Below are positions 45,188-53,020 of a stretch of DNA of 64,000 nucleotides, in pieces. The stretch spans positions 1,736,001-1,800,000 of the forward strand of contig NZ_CP009287.1 of the NCBI RefSeq assembly GCF_000758705.1, read 5' to 3'. The number at the start of each line of letters is the position of its first letter. Position 1 is the first letter of the stretch. The notes beneath the pieces were generated by a model. That model saw nothing but the letters and a program-made list of their open reading frames with translations, was not told the DNA's origin and searched no databases. The stretch comes from Paenibacillus graminis (GTDB lineage Bacteria; Bacillota; Bacilli; Paenibacillales; Paenibacillaceae). A program made the position numbers and the translations under genes.

Positions 45188-46297
45188 TTAGCAACCATCT
45201 CCAAAAGGCAAATTCAGTCGAAATATGAAGATATCTTGAGAATGATTAAGCGTCAGGGTTCCCCGGTGCAGCTCCGCAATATTCCTGGCAATGGAAAGTC
45301 CCAGACCTGTTCCTGCCTGAATGCCTTCACTGCTTCTTGAATGGTCAACCTTATAAAAGCGGTCAAATAGTCTTTTTTCTTGATCCGGTGTTAGCGGAAT
45401 CCCTTTATTTTCGATCTCGATAGTTAGCTGATCACCATCCGTTCTCATCCGTATGCCGATCATTCCCGGCTTCAGAGAATACTTTAAGGCATTCATCAGA
45501 AGATTATCGATAGCTCTGGCTATTTTATCACTGTCAATCGGGATCACAACTGGAGCGTTACCAAGATCTTTTACGATAGTTATGCCGCTCTCTTGAGCAA
45601 TAGGTTCGAATTCAAACAGCAATTGATCTAAAAGTTGGAATAAATCGATGTTTCTTATATTTAACCGGGAGTCAACAGTGGAGAGCTGGGTATGTTCAAA
45701 CAAGTCATCCAGCAACTTTTTTAGATGAATCGCTTTATTATAGGTGTTTTGCACAAATCGCGAGTATTCTTCTTTATCTTGAAACGATTCCGTTCTTAAA
45801 AGCTCAATGTATCCGATAATGCTTGTAAGAGGTGTACGCAGGTCATGTGAAATCCCCGTGATCATCTCCATTTTGGATTTTTCGATTTCCCGTTCTTTTA
45901 TAATCTGCTGTTGCAAACGTTCAGTCATTCGGTTGATATTAAATGCAACCCGCCCGAGTTCATCTTGCCGATGCACAGATACCCGATAGTTCAAATCACC
46001 CTCAGTGATTATTTGAAGCCCGCGCTCCAGGGTGATTAAGTCTTTAACGATTCGTCGTGTCAGAGCTAAGAAGGTAATGATAAATACAACCATAAAAAAG
46101 GGGGTGATAAAATAAGGGAATATATTCAATAACCAGTTCAATGCCATCCTATTCCCAGCCTTCATAACAAGGAAGATGATCGTGTTATTTACAGCATAAG
46201 CAACAATTAAACTTAACATCATTCTGATTAGAATGTTGAACTGTATCTTTTTTTTTCGGTTTAACTGTGACACAGGTTTAGTCAATTTTATATCCAA
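45188..46297 (-). CDS. VanS-like sensor histidine kinase
   Basis: About 369 aa with two N-terminal helices separated by a short loop, HAMP, HisKA box ITGISHDLRTPLTSIIGY, and ATPase motifs NLLMNALKYS, ENKGIPL and GTGLGLSIARNI. The start is uncertain: the frame overlaps the 3' end of the response regulator by 20 bases and begins with TTG (46297), with a second TTG at 46285 better spaced from GGGGAG. The overlap indicates translational coupling. Signal unknown; co-transcription with a DedA protein hints at envelope stress. Confidence 0.9.
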   Translation of the reverse strand: MDIKLTKPVSQLNRKKKIQFNILIRMMLSLIVAYAVNNTIIFLVMKAGNRMALNWLLNIFPYFITPFFMVVFIITFLALTRRIVKDLITLERGLQIITEGDLNYRVSVHRQDELGRVAFNINRMTERLQQQIIKEREIEKSKMEMITGISHDLRTPLTSIIGYIELLRTESFQDKEEYSRFVQNTYNKAIHLKKLLDDLFEHTQLSTVDSRLNIRNIDLFQLLDQLLFEFEPIAQESGITIVKDLGNAPVVIPIDSDKIARAIDNLLMNALKYSLKPGMIGIRMRTDGDQLTIEIENKGIPLTPDQEKRLFDRFYKVDHSRSSEGIQAGTGLGLSIARNIAELHRGTLTLNHSQDIFIFRLNLPFGDGC

Positions 46298-46958
46298 CTC
46301 CCCACACTGTTTTAATGTACTGAGGCTCCCGAGGATTTTTTTCTAATTTCTCTCTCAAATTTCGGATATGGACCATTACGGTATTGTCGGAATAGCCGTA
46401 AGGCTCTTTCCAAACACTCTCATAAATTTGCTCCGTACTAAAAACCTGCCCCGGCCGGCTTGCCAGCAGTGTTAAAATTGCAAACTCCAGCGGAGTTAAT
46501 GAAACTTCGGTTCCGTCCAGCTTCACGGAATGTTTCGTTTTATCTATAATCAGGTTCTTTATAATAAGAAGAGAAGTATATTCTTCCTTCCCCATTAAGG
46601 ATTGACGCCGTAACTGGGCTTTTACACGGGCCAGCAATTCCAGCGGATTAAACGGTTTGATCATGTAGTCATCTGCCCCGGTAGTTAGACCCGTAATTTT
46701 ATCAATATCTTCCTGCTTGGCTGACAGCATAATAATCGGAGTATCGGATATTTCCCTTATTTTGAGACAGGCTATGATACCATCCATCCGAGGCATCATG
46801 ACATCCAGAATAATCAGTTGAACGGATGCAGTTTGTATGGCATTCAGCGCCTCCTGGCCATCTGCTGCTTCAAGCACATGGTAACCTTCATTCCGCAGAT
46901 AGACATGAATGACATCCCGAATTTCAGAATCATCATCGGCAACAAGGATAGTAATCAT
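46278..46958 (-). CDS. VanR-like OmpR-family response regulator
   Basis: 226 aa. The receiver has ILVADDDSEI, Asp in LIILDVMMPRMDG and Lys in MIKPFNPLELLARV; the winged-helix output contains LTPLEFAILTLLASRPGQVF and TVMVHIRNLREKLE, ending VWGVGYKID. GAGGAGC precedes the ATG. It is followed by the overlapping kinase and preceded, 20 bases upstream, by the truncated methyltransferase and DedA genes in the same orientation. Confidence 0.93.
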   Translation of the reverse strand: MITILVADDDSEIRDVIHVYLRNEGYHVLEAADGQEALNAIQTASVQLIILDVMMPRMDGIIACLKIREISDTPIIMLSAKQEDIDKITGLTTGADDYMIKPFNPLELLARVKAQLRRQSLMGKEEYTSLLIIKNLIIDKTKHSVKLDGTEVSLTPLEFAILTLLASRPGQVFSTEQIYESVWKEPYGYSDNTVMVHIRNLREKLEKNPREPQYIKTVWGVGYKID

Positions 46959-46977
46959 TCACCACAGCTCCTCTTCC

Positions 46978-47310
46978 TTATTTATCTATAATAGTTCCCC
47001 TTTTACGGCAGACGTAGACGAATGCAGGGGGAATGTTAAAAGGCACGAAATCTATTTTTTCAATACTAAAATATTCGGATAATTGCCGCTTCATGTGAAG
47101 TGAATACGTTGTTTTATTTACCTTAGTACTGATTGCACTGGTGATTGCCCCTGTCCCCGATCCGAGCTCAGCGACTGCTTTAACCTCAGGCCAGGGGATC
47201 TGCTTAACCATGGAATCTGCTAGAAACCGGGAACTCGGTATAATACTGCCTACCCGTTTTGGATGATGAATAAAACTCTGTAAAAATAAAAGATTGTCAT
47301 TGAAGTTCAT
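46978..47310 (-). pseudogene. PmtA-like phospholipid methyltransferase with internal deletion
   Basis: 110 codons with a good start (GGAGGC before the ATG at 47310). The N-terminus is that of the family (FLQSFIHHPKRVGSIIPSSR, then the SAM motif VAELGSGTGAIT). Immediately afterwards it reads TYSLHMKRQLSEYF and FNIPPAFVYVCRKRG, which are the last strands of the same family. About 90 residues, including most of the SAM fold, are missing without a frame change. It lies between DedA and the response regulator in one operon. A clean in-frame deletion could leave a stable peptide, but methyltransferase activity is not expected. Confidence 0.8.
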
Positions 47311-47339
47311 TGGGTTTGCCTCCATTAATGCTAGTTTAA

Positions 47340-47843
47340 TTAGACTTGGATATTGAATAACTTGGGTAGGATGTGATCTCCGAAGTATGTTCCTGCAGAA
47401 AAAAACATAAGGGTCCATCCTATCGCGCTGGAATATGAAATAATGGCAAAACGTCTATAATTTGTACCGCTCAGTCCGATTAATAGAGGGATGATATAGC
47501 GAACAACCGGGATAAACATCCCAATGTACATAGCCCTATTTCCCCGTTTGTTCAAGATCAGCTCTGCCTTTTGAAAATGTCTGTTCTGCCGGAATCTGTT
47601 CTTCAGCTTTTGCCCGAAGTATTTCCCTGCAAAATAAGATACCGTAAAGGCCGTTATAAGCCCTGACAAAGTGCAGAAGTAGGTTATCCAAGGATTGATA
47701 ACGCCCATGTGGCTCAGAGCTGCTCCGGTAACGATTGTAATTTCATTCGGAATGGGAATTCCAAAAGGCCCTAGCGTAAAGGCAACATAAAAAATCAGAT
47801 AACCATACTGGCTGATCAGCTCTAAGATCGTGTTGCTGGCCAC
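47340..47843 (-). CDS. DedA-family (VTT domain) membrane protein
   Basis: 167 aa, slightly shorter than most DedA proteins, with four to five helices. The family core is visible: LGPFGIPIPNEITIVTGAAL, YFAGKYFGQKL, and GMFIPVVRYIIPLLIGLSGT with the conserved Arg after the Pro. DedA proteins move lipids such as undecaprenyl phosphate or phospholipids across the membrane. The first gene of the minus-strand operon leading to the VanRS-like pair, consistent with an envelope-related regulon. Confidence 0.88.
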   Translation of the reverse strand: MASNTILELISQYGYLIFYVAFTLGPFGIPIPNEITIVTGAALSHMGVINPWITYFCTLSGLITAFTVSYFAGKYFGQKLKNRFRQNRHFQKAELILNKRGNRAMYIGMFIPVVRYIIPLLIGLSGTNYRRFAIISYSSAIGWTLMFFSAGTYFGDHILPKLFNIQV

Positions 47844-48083
47844 TTTGATACCCCCTTCGTTCGTTATACAGGAATCGTAACGAAAACTTCTGAGGAACCA
47901 GTGAGGGTATTTCTAAAGGAATTCTGAAGATGAGGTTAGACGACGTTTTACGAGTCCTCCAATACCGCAAGAGCTAAATATAAAATTGTAAGGTAGATGT
48001 AAGGCAAATCGATAGCCTGGGCCAGCCTGGCAGGATAAGATTGGAACAAACGAAAATAGAAATTTTTTAAAAGGAGAATCGAG

Positions 48084-49607
48084 ATGAGGCTGTTTGAACT
48101 GTTGCTTTTTTTGTCAAACATCGGCTTGTTTGCATTAACAGTCCTCTTAAAAAAAGGACGGCGCAGAATTCCAGTATTCGTTGCAGGCGGGATCGCCACA
48201 CTTTTACTGGTCATTCATTGGATAGTGGAAGGATACAGAGTTCAGCTATTTTTCCCATATTGCATAACGGTCATTTTTTTAGCCATTTCAGTGTATAGCT
48301 ATTTTAAAAAAACTGGCCCCCAAAAAATCCCACGATTCATGTTGGGTTCAGCTTATACCGCTATAGCGGTAATGCTGGTCGTAACAGCGGGTCTCTTGTA
48401 TGCTTTTCCTGTATTTAAACTGCCTGAGCCGACAGGCCAATTTAAGGTAGGAACGCAAACGTTTCATTTCGTGGATACCAATAGGGAAGAGATTTACGAC
48501 GAAGCCAAAGAGGGTAAGAGAGAATTGATGGTTCAGGTATGGTATCCGGCTCAAGCTGGCACCGGCAAATACGCCCCCTTAATTCCCGATACCCGGATCT
48601 TACGTTATTTGGCCGAGGACTATGGCCTTCCCGGGTTTACTTTTCAACACCTGAAGTACGTATCCAGTCAGGCTTATCCGGGGGCCGAAATCTCTTCGGC
48701 ACAGACTTCATTCCCGCTGGTCCTTGCGAATCCCGGCAACGGCTCTTCCAGGTTCCTTCACACGTCCCAAGCCGAAAATCTCGCGAGCCACGGATATATC
48801 GTGGCAGTGATCGACCACACCTACAATACAGCTGCAACCGAGTTTCCAGACGGGCGAATCACGACCAGCACAACCAACGACTTATTCTCTCCCGGCCAAG
48901 ATTACCAGACAGGAAGAAAAATTCGCGACAAGTTGGGAAAAGTTTTAACCGGTGATGTGACGTTTGTACTGGACCAATTCGAACTCATCCAATCGGGGGA
49001 GATTCCAAGTCATCTAAAAGGGAGGATGGATCTCGGTCATGTCGGGGTGTTCGGTCATTCCATCGGTGGGGCGACGGCCTATGACGCTTCTTACGACCCG
49101 CGAATCGCTGTTGGAATAGACCTTGATGGAGGGCTTTATCGGCTGCGTGACAGAGAGGGGCTGCGAAAGCCGTTTTTGTTCATCAACTCAGAAAGCTATT
49201 TCGAAAAATTAAAAATGGTGATGGATAACCGGATTTACACGGATGCTGAGCTTAAGCGTATGGGCTCCACAAGAGAGTGGGAGGATCAAGTAACGGAAGA
49301 TAAAAAGTTGGAGCTTGAACGGATGCGCGAAACGGTCGACGAAGGGGGGCAAGCCCTCTATATCGAAAATACGGAGCATTTGAATTTTACCGACGTACAG
49401 TTCATTTCCCCGATTTTCAAAATGCTGGGCATTACAGGAAAGATTGCGCCCGAAAGAGCGAACTCCGTTATCAATGCCTATATGCTGGATTTCTTCGATA
49501 GGTATCTGAAAAATCAGGGCGGAGTCTTAATGAAAGGACCGGATAGCCGCTTTCCGGAGGTGAAGTTCGTAAACTTGCCATTTGCTCCCCTTCAAGTAGA
49601 CAATTAG
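48084..49607 (+). CDS. membrane-anchored PAF-acetylhydrolase-like lipase
   Basis: 507 aa. Four N-terminal helices (to about residue 110) anchor an external alpha/beta-hydrolase of the platelet-activating-factor acetylhydrolase type: ELMVQVWYPAQ, FPLVLANPGNGSSRF, nucleophile GHSIGGAT, Asp in VGIDLDGG and His in TEHLNFTD. AAGGAG lies 9 bases before the ATG. Likely a phospholipid or short-ester hydrolase at the outer face of the membrane. It is divergent from DedA and ends at a terminator shared with the GH27 gene. Confidence 0.88.
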   Translation: MRLFELLLFLSNIGLFALTVLLKKGRRRIPVFVAGGIATLLLVIHWIVEGYRVQLFFPYCITVIFLAISVYSYFKKTGPQKIPRFMLGSAYTAIAVMLVVTAGLLYAFPVFKLPEPTGQFKVGTQTFHFVDTNREEIYDEAKEGKRELMVQVWYPAQAGTGKYAPLIPDTRILRYLAEDYGLPGFTFQHLKYVSSQAYPGAEISSAQTSFPLVLANPGNGSSRFLHTSQAENLASHGYIVAVIDHTYNTAATEFPDGRITTSTTNDLFSPGQDYQTGRKIRDKLGKVLTGDVTFVLDQFELIQSGEIPSHLKGRMDLGHVGVFGHSIGGATAYDASYDPRIAVGIDLDGGLYRLRDREGLRKPFLFINSESYFEKLKMVMDNRIYTDAELKRMGSTREWEDQVTEDKKLELERMRETVDEGGQALYIENTEHLNFTDVQFISPIFKMLGITGKIAPERANSVINAYMLDFFDRYLKNQGGVLMKGPDSRFPEVKFVNLPFAPLQVDN

Positions 49608-49633
49608 GATAATGAAAATGCAGGCAACAGAAG

Positions 49634-49670
49634 AGCCGGCCGTCCAGACGAATCTGGATAACCGGCTTTT
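49634..49670. terminator. bidirectional terminator
   Basis: AGCCGG/CCGGCT (49634-49639 with 49662-49667) enclose TCCAGA/TCTGGA (49643-49648 with 49653-49658). T follows on the plus strand; the convergent GH27 gene ends three bases beyond it. Confidence 0.85.
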
Positions 49671-49672
49671 CT

Positions 49673-50953
49673 TTACAAGAAGCTATAGAGGCGGACGCCA
49701 TGTGGCGGGATGGTTGTCTGCAGGGAGCCTACGTTAAGCTCGGCCGGCGTTCCGCTCCATAGCTCGGTGCCGGCGGCTGTACCGCTCAGGCCGATCTCTT
49801 CAAGGTCCAGTTCCAGCGCTAGCGGGTTTTCGCCAACATTGAATAGGGCAGCATAACGGGTGCCATCGGTGTGATCGGCAGTCCAGACGATAAGCTCATC
49901 TGTGCAAAGCGCCTCCTTGGCTCCGCGGCTCTCGCGGTGCATGCGCAGAACCTCCCGGTTGGTAAGCAGCGACAGCGTCCAGTCGTCGTTGTCCCGCAGC
50001 TCGCCGCCGAAGATCAGCGGCGAGCGGAAGATGCTCCAGAGCGACATCATCGTCAGCTGCTCGTCACGCGTGAACCGGGTCCAGCGGTCCGCTCCCCCGC
50101 CATCCACAGAGCGGATGCCGATGTGGCCGAGCGGCAGCATATCGCAGTCCGGCCAGGACCCGGACTGCGGAACGCCCTGCCATTTCCGGCAGCGGCTGAA
50201 CATATCAAGCAGCAGCGGCCACTGGTCCCAAAAGTCGTCCGTGACCCGCCACATGTTGGCATGTCCGGTGAAGAGCTCCGCATATTCCACCGGAGCGGGT
50301 CCGGGGGAGAGGCTCAGCACCATAGGCCGGCCGCAGCGCTCAATGGCTTTGGAGATCAGGACGATCTCCGGCTGATGGGTGTCGTACAGCCTGGAAGCCG
50401 CGATATCATCGACCTTCACCAGGTCGACTCCCCACCGTGCGTACAGTTCAAAGAGAGAATCGTAATACGCCTGCGCCCCTTCTTTAGAGGCGTCCACTCC
50501 GTACATATCTGTATTCCATGGACAGATAGAGTTCGTATGTGCAATCTCGCGTGCGGTTGCCGTCGTGCCCAGAATAGGAGCAGCAGCATGAGCAGCCTGC
50601 CGCGGAATGCCGCGCATGATATGAATGCCGAACTGCAGGCCGAGACTGTGTACATAATCGGCTAACGGCTTGAAGCCTTGGCCGCCTGCTGCGGAAGGGA
50701 AGCGGTTCTCGGCAGGCATCAGCCGGGAATATTCGTCCATTACGAGCGGAACGAACGGCCGGTATTGAGAGGAATTCGCCTGAGGCTCATACCACTGAAT
50801 ATCGACGGTAATGTAGCTCCAGCCGTAATCTTTGAGATGCTCTGCCATGTATTCCGCATTGCCGCGGATTTCATCTTCTGTTACGGCCGCGCCGTAGCAG
50901 TCCCAGCTGTTCCAGCCCAGCGGCGGAGTAGGTGCTGCAAGCTTATGATTCAT
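49673..50953 (-). CDS. GH27 alpha-galactosidase
   Basis: 426 aa cytoplasmic family 27 enzyme. It opens PPLGWNSWDCYGAAVTEDE, the family's first barrel strand. The nucleophile Asp is in DLVKVDDI and the acid/base Asp in WRVTDDFWDQWP; LMMSLWSIFRSPLIFGG-type barrel end and a C-terminal beta domain follow. AGGAG precedes the ATG. It removes terminal alpha-galactose from oligosaccharides, although some relatives act on other alpha- or beta-linked sugars. Monocistronic, divergent from the CE2-like esterase. Confidence 0.92.
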   Translation of the reverse strand: MNHKLAAPTPPLGWNSWDCYGAAVTEDEIRGNAEYMAEHLKDYGWSYITVDIQWYEPQANSSQYRPFVPLVMDEYSRLMPAENRFPSAAGGQGFKPLADYVHSLGLQFGIHIMRGIPRQAAHAAAPILGTTATAREIAHTNSICPWNTDMYGVDASKEGAQAYYDSLFELYARWGVDLVKVDDIAASRLYDTHQPEIVLISKAIERCGRPMVLSLSPGPAPVEYAELFTGHANMWRVTDDFWDQWPLLLDMFSRCRKWQGVPQSGSWPDCDMLPLGHIGIRSVDGGGADRWTRFTRDEQLTMMSLWSIFRSPLIFGGELRDNDDWTLSLLTNREVLRMHRESRGAKEALCTDELIVWTADHTDGTRYAALFNVGENPLALELDLEEIGLSGTAAGTELWSGTPAELNVGSLQTTIPPHGVRLYSFL

Positions 50954-51149
50954 TATAAATCTCCTTTACTGATGTATTATTGCTCTTGTTAATTCCATCA
51001 TAATAAAGGAGATTAGCATTATCTACAGTAATCTTGCGAGTCCAATAGCACTATATTGCGGTTTCAGTATTGATCTTACAGCGGCTTATTGAAAACAGAA
51101 TATACCTTTGTTACTGTTACTAATATACAAGCTAAGAAGGAAGGTTATT

Positions 51150-52220
51150 ATGTCTTCAAAAACTCAAACGTTTAAAGCGACAAATAAACATGTGAAAATC
51201 ATTGGCCGGACCCACTATTACAACGATGTACGGTGGCTGGCCCTCTCAGGCGGCGGCATAGAATTTTCATTCTATGGCACGAAAGCGGAGATCACCCTCC
51301 AGGGCGATTCAATGGCATCAACCGGCAATAATCTGGCCAGAATCGGCATCAGTGTAAACGGCAAAAGGATTATTGACGATCAGGTGGATCAGCCGCTCCG
51401 GTCATACACGGTTTTTGAAAGCGATACTGCGCAGAACGTCACGGTAAGGCTCATCAAACTCTCCGAGGCGGCGATGTCAACGGTGGGGATTCAGGATATT
51501 GCCGTCCATGCCGCCGATGGAATTAAGCCAACTCCGGATAACGTACATACCATCGAATTTATCGGCGATTCCATTACTTGCGGCTATGGGGTCGATGATG
51601 AGCATGAACTGCATTCTTTTTCCACAGCTACAGAAGATGTTACAAAAACCTATGCTTACCTAACGGCGCAGCAGCTTGAGGCTGACTACAGCATGGTTTC
51701 GTACAGCGGATACGGCATTATTACAGGCTATACGGAAAATGGCCACAAGCTTACCACGCATCTTCTTCCGGATTACTATGAGAAAGTGGGCAAGTCTGAG
51801 GGGAAGTTTGACGATCGCTTGCTGCCCCAAGACGTACCGTGGGATTTCAGCCAGTTTGTGCCTGATCTTATTGTCATCAACCTCGGAACGAACGATGATT
51901 CTTACACGAAAGAGGATACTGCCAAGCAGACGGAATATGCTGAAGAATATGTTGAGTTTCTGAAAATGGTCAGACGAAATAACCCCCATGCTCCAATAAT
52001 GTGTACGCTGGGTATTATGGGGGACAGGCTGTATCCCTATATCGAACAAGCAGTGGAGCAATTTATCCGGGAAACAGGGGACAGCAAGATTACCGCAATG
52101 AAGTTTGACGAGCAGCTGCCAGCAGACGGTTACGCAGCCGACTTCCACCCGTCCCGAGCCACACACAGCAAAGCGGCAAAAAGGCTGACTTCTCAGATTA
52201 AAGAGCTTATGAAGTGGTGA
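51150..52220 (+). CDS. CE2-like SGNH carbohydrate esterase
   Basis: 356 aa. A jelly-roll N-terminal domain (about 1-125) precedes an SGNH hydrolase with FIGDSITCGYGVDDE, NLGTNDDSY and a C-terminal DFHPS. This layout is that of carbohydrate esterase family 2, which removes acetyl groups from xylan or mannan sugars. There is no signal peptide, so it may act on imported acetylated oligosaccharides. The ATG at 51150 follows AAGGAAGG; upstream in-frame starts have no site. Divergent from GH27. Confidence 0.87.
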   Translation: MSSKTQTFKATNKHVKIIGRTHYYNDVRWLALSGGGIEFSFYGTKAEITLQGDSMASTGNNLARIGISVNGKRIIDDQVDQPLRSYTVFESDTAQNVTVRLIKLSEAAMSTVGIQDIAVHAADGIKPTPDNVHTIEFIGDSITCGYGVDDEHELHSFSTATEDVTKTYAYLTAQQLEADYSMVSYSGYGIITGYTENGHKLTTHLLPDYYEKVGKSEGKFDDRLLPQDVPWDFSQFVPDLIVINLGTNDDSYTKEDTAKQTEYAEEYVEFLKMVRRNNPHAPIMCTLGIMGDRLYPYIEQAVEQFIRETGDSKITAMKFDEQLPADGYAADFHPSRATHSKAAKRLTSQIKELMKW

Positions 52221-52230
52221 TAGAAGTAAC

Positions 52231-52422
52231 TCAAAGCAATCCCAGAGCTTTCCGTAAGGCATATTCACTTGATTGGGCGCCTTCTTTTGAATAGTGTGCC
52301 TCTGCAAACATGGGTGACAAATGATGGTACCCGGGGTAGACCTCAAGCTCCACCAAGACTCCGTCAAAAATCAGCTGTTTTACAAATAGAAGGGTTTCAT
52401 CTATAAATAGATCAATCGTGTC
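52231..52422 (-). pseudogene. alpha/beta-hydrolase (esterase) C-terminal remnant
   Basis: On the minus strand a 64-codon stretch with no start reads DLFIDETLLFVKQLI, VLVELEVYPGYHHLS and AHYSKEGAQSSEYALRKALG, ending at TGA (52231-52233). It corresponds to the last third of a fold-3 acetyl esterase, including the catalytic His region (YPGYHH). A stop at 52423-52425 ends homology upstream. It lies tail to tail with the CE2-like gene. Confidence 0.72.
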
Positions 52423-52539
52423 TTACATCTAATTGAGGCATCATTTTCGTCTGACTCTGACGTGATTCTATTCACGAAGATTGGGTTAGATCGGTTGTCG
52501 GGATCAAATCAACTGCGCTGCTTAATTTCCATAATTGCC

Positions 52540-52632
52540 TCATGCAAAGTATCGCCTTTCCAAACCGGGCTTTGCATGAGTGGGAAAAGTACCAGACAAT
52601 CGTGTTAGATTCTCCAACTATAAGTACCTCCT
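52540..52632 (-). other. possible gene-start remnant with a strong ribosome binding site
   Basis: On the minus strand AAGGAGGT (52625-52632) is followed at ideal distance by TTG (52617) and a 25-residue frame (MENLTRLSGTFPTHAK...). A second frame just downstream reads MQSPVWKGDTLHEAIMEIK. No family recognised. The strong site without a gene suggests a decayed gene start. The 52640-52900 stretch contains no recognisable gene. Confidence 0.25.
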
Positions 52633-52905
52633 TTCATTTTTAATGATAGCAATAAAAAAAGGGAAAAGCTTGAAATCGAATCTCCTTTAGAATAAAATAA
52701 CCTTAAAAACTAAACACTGACGATTCTGTAAGATTTATCTTTCGGACTGACTGGAAATGGTGATCTGACACTGGAATATAACGTTAATTTAGACGGCGGC
52801 ATCACAGCAACCCGAATGAATCTATTGAAGCTTAGGCACTTTAGAGAAATGAGGGGGACATATGGTGGCAAAGATCAAGGTAGTGTATACTTCACAAGTT
52901 ACACG

Positions 52906-52927
52906 AAATGGCGAAGCTTTGCCATTT
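52906..52927 (+). terminator. terminator before the biosynthetic operon
   Basis: AAATGGC (52906-52912) pairs with GCCATTT (52921-52927), followed by more T. No matching upstream gene is intact. Confidence 0.7.
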
Positions 52928-53020
52928 TTTTGTTGTGGTTAATTGTTATTAACAGGCATTCGATAGAAACCGGGTAATGGAATCATAAGGACTTGAACGG
53001 TTATGGAGGAATCATTGCAT

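Noticed and set aside
51660..52367. 235-codon frame on the minus strand
   Set aside because: Mostly the shadow of the CE2-like gene. Only the first part overlaps a real remnant, which is in a different frame and is listed separately.
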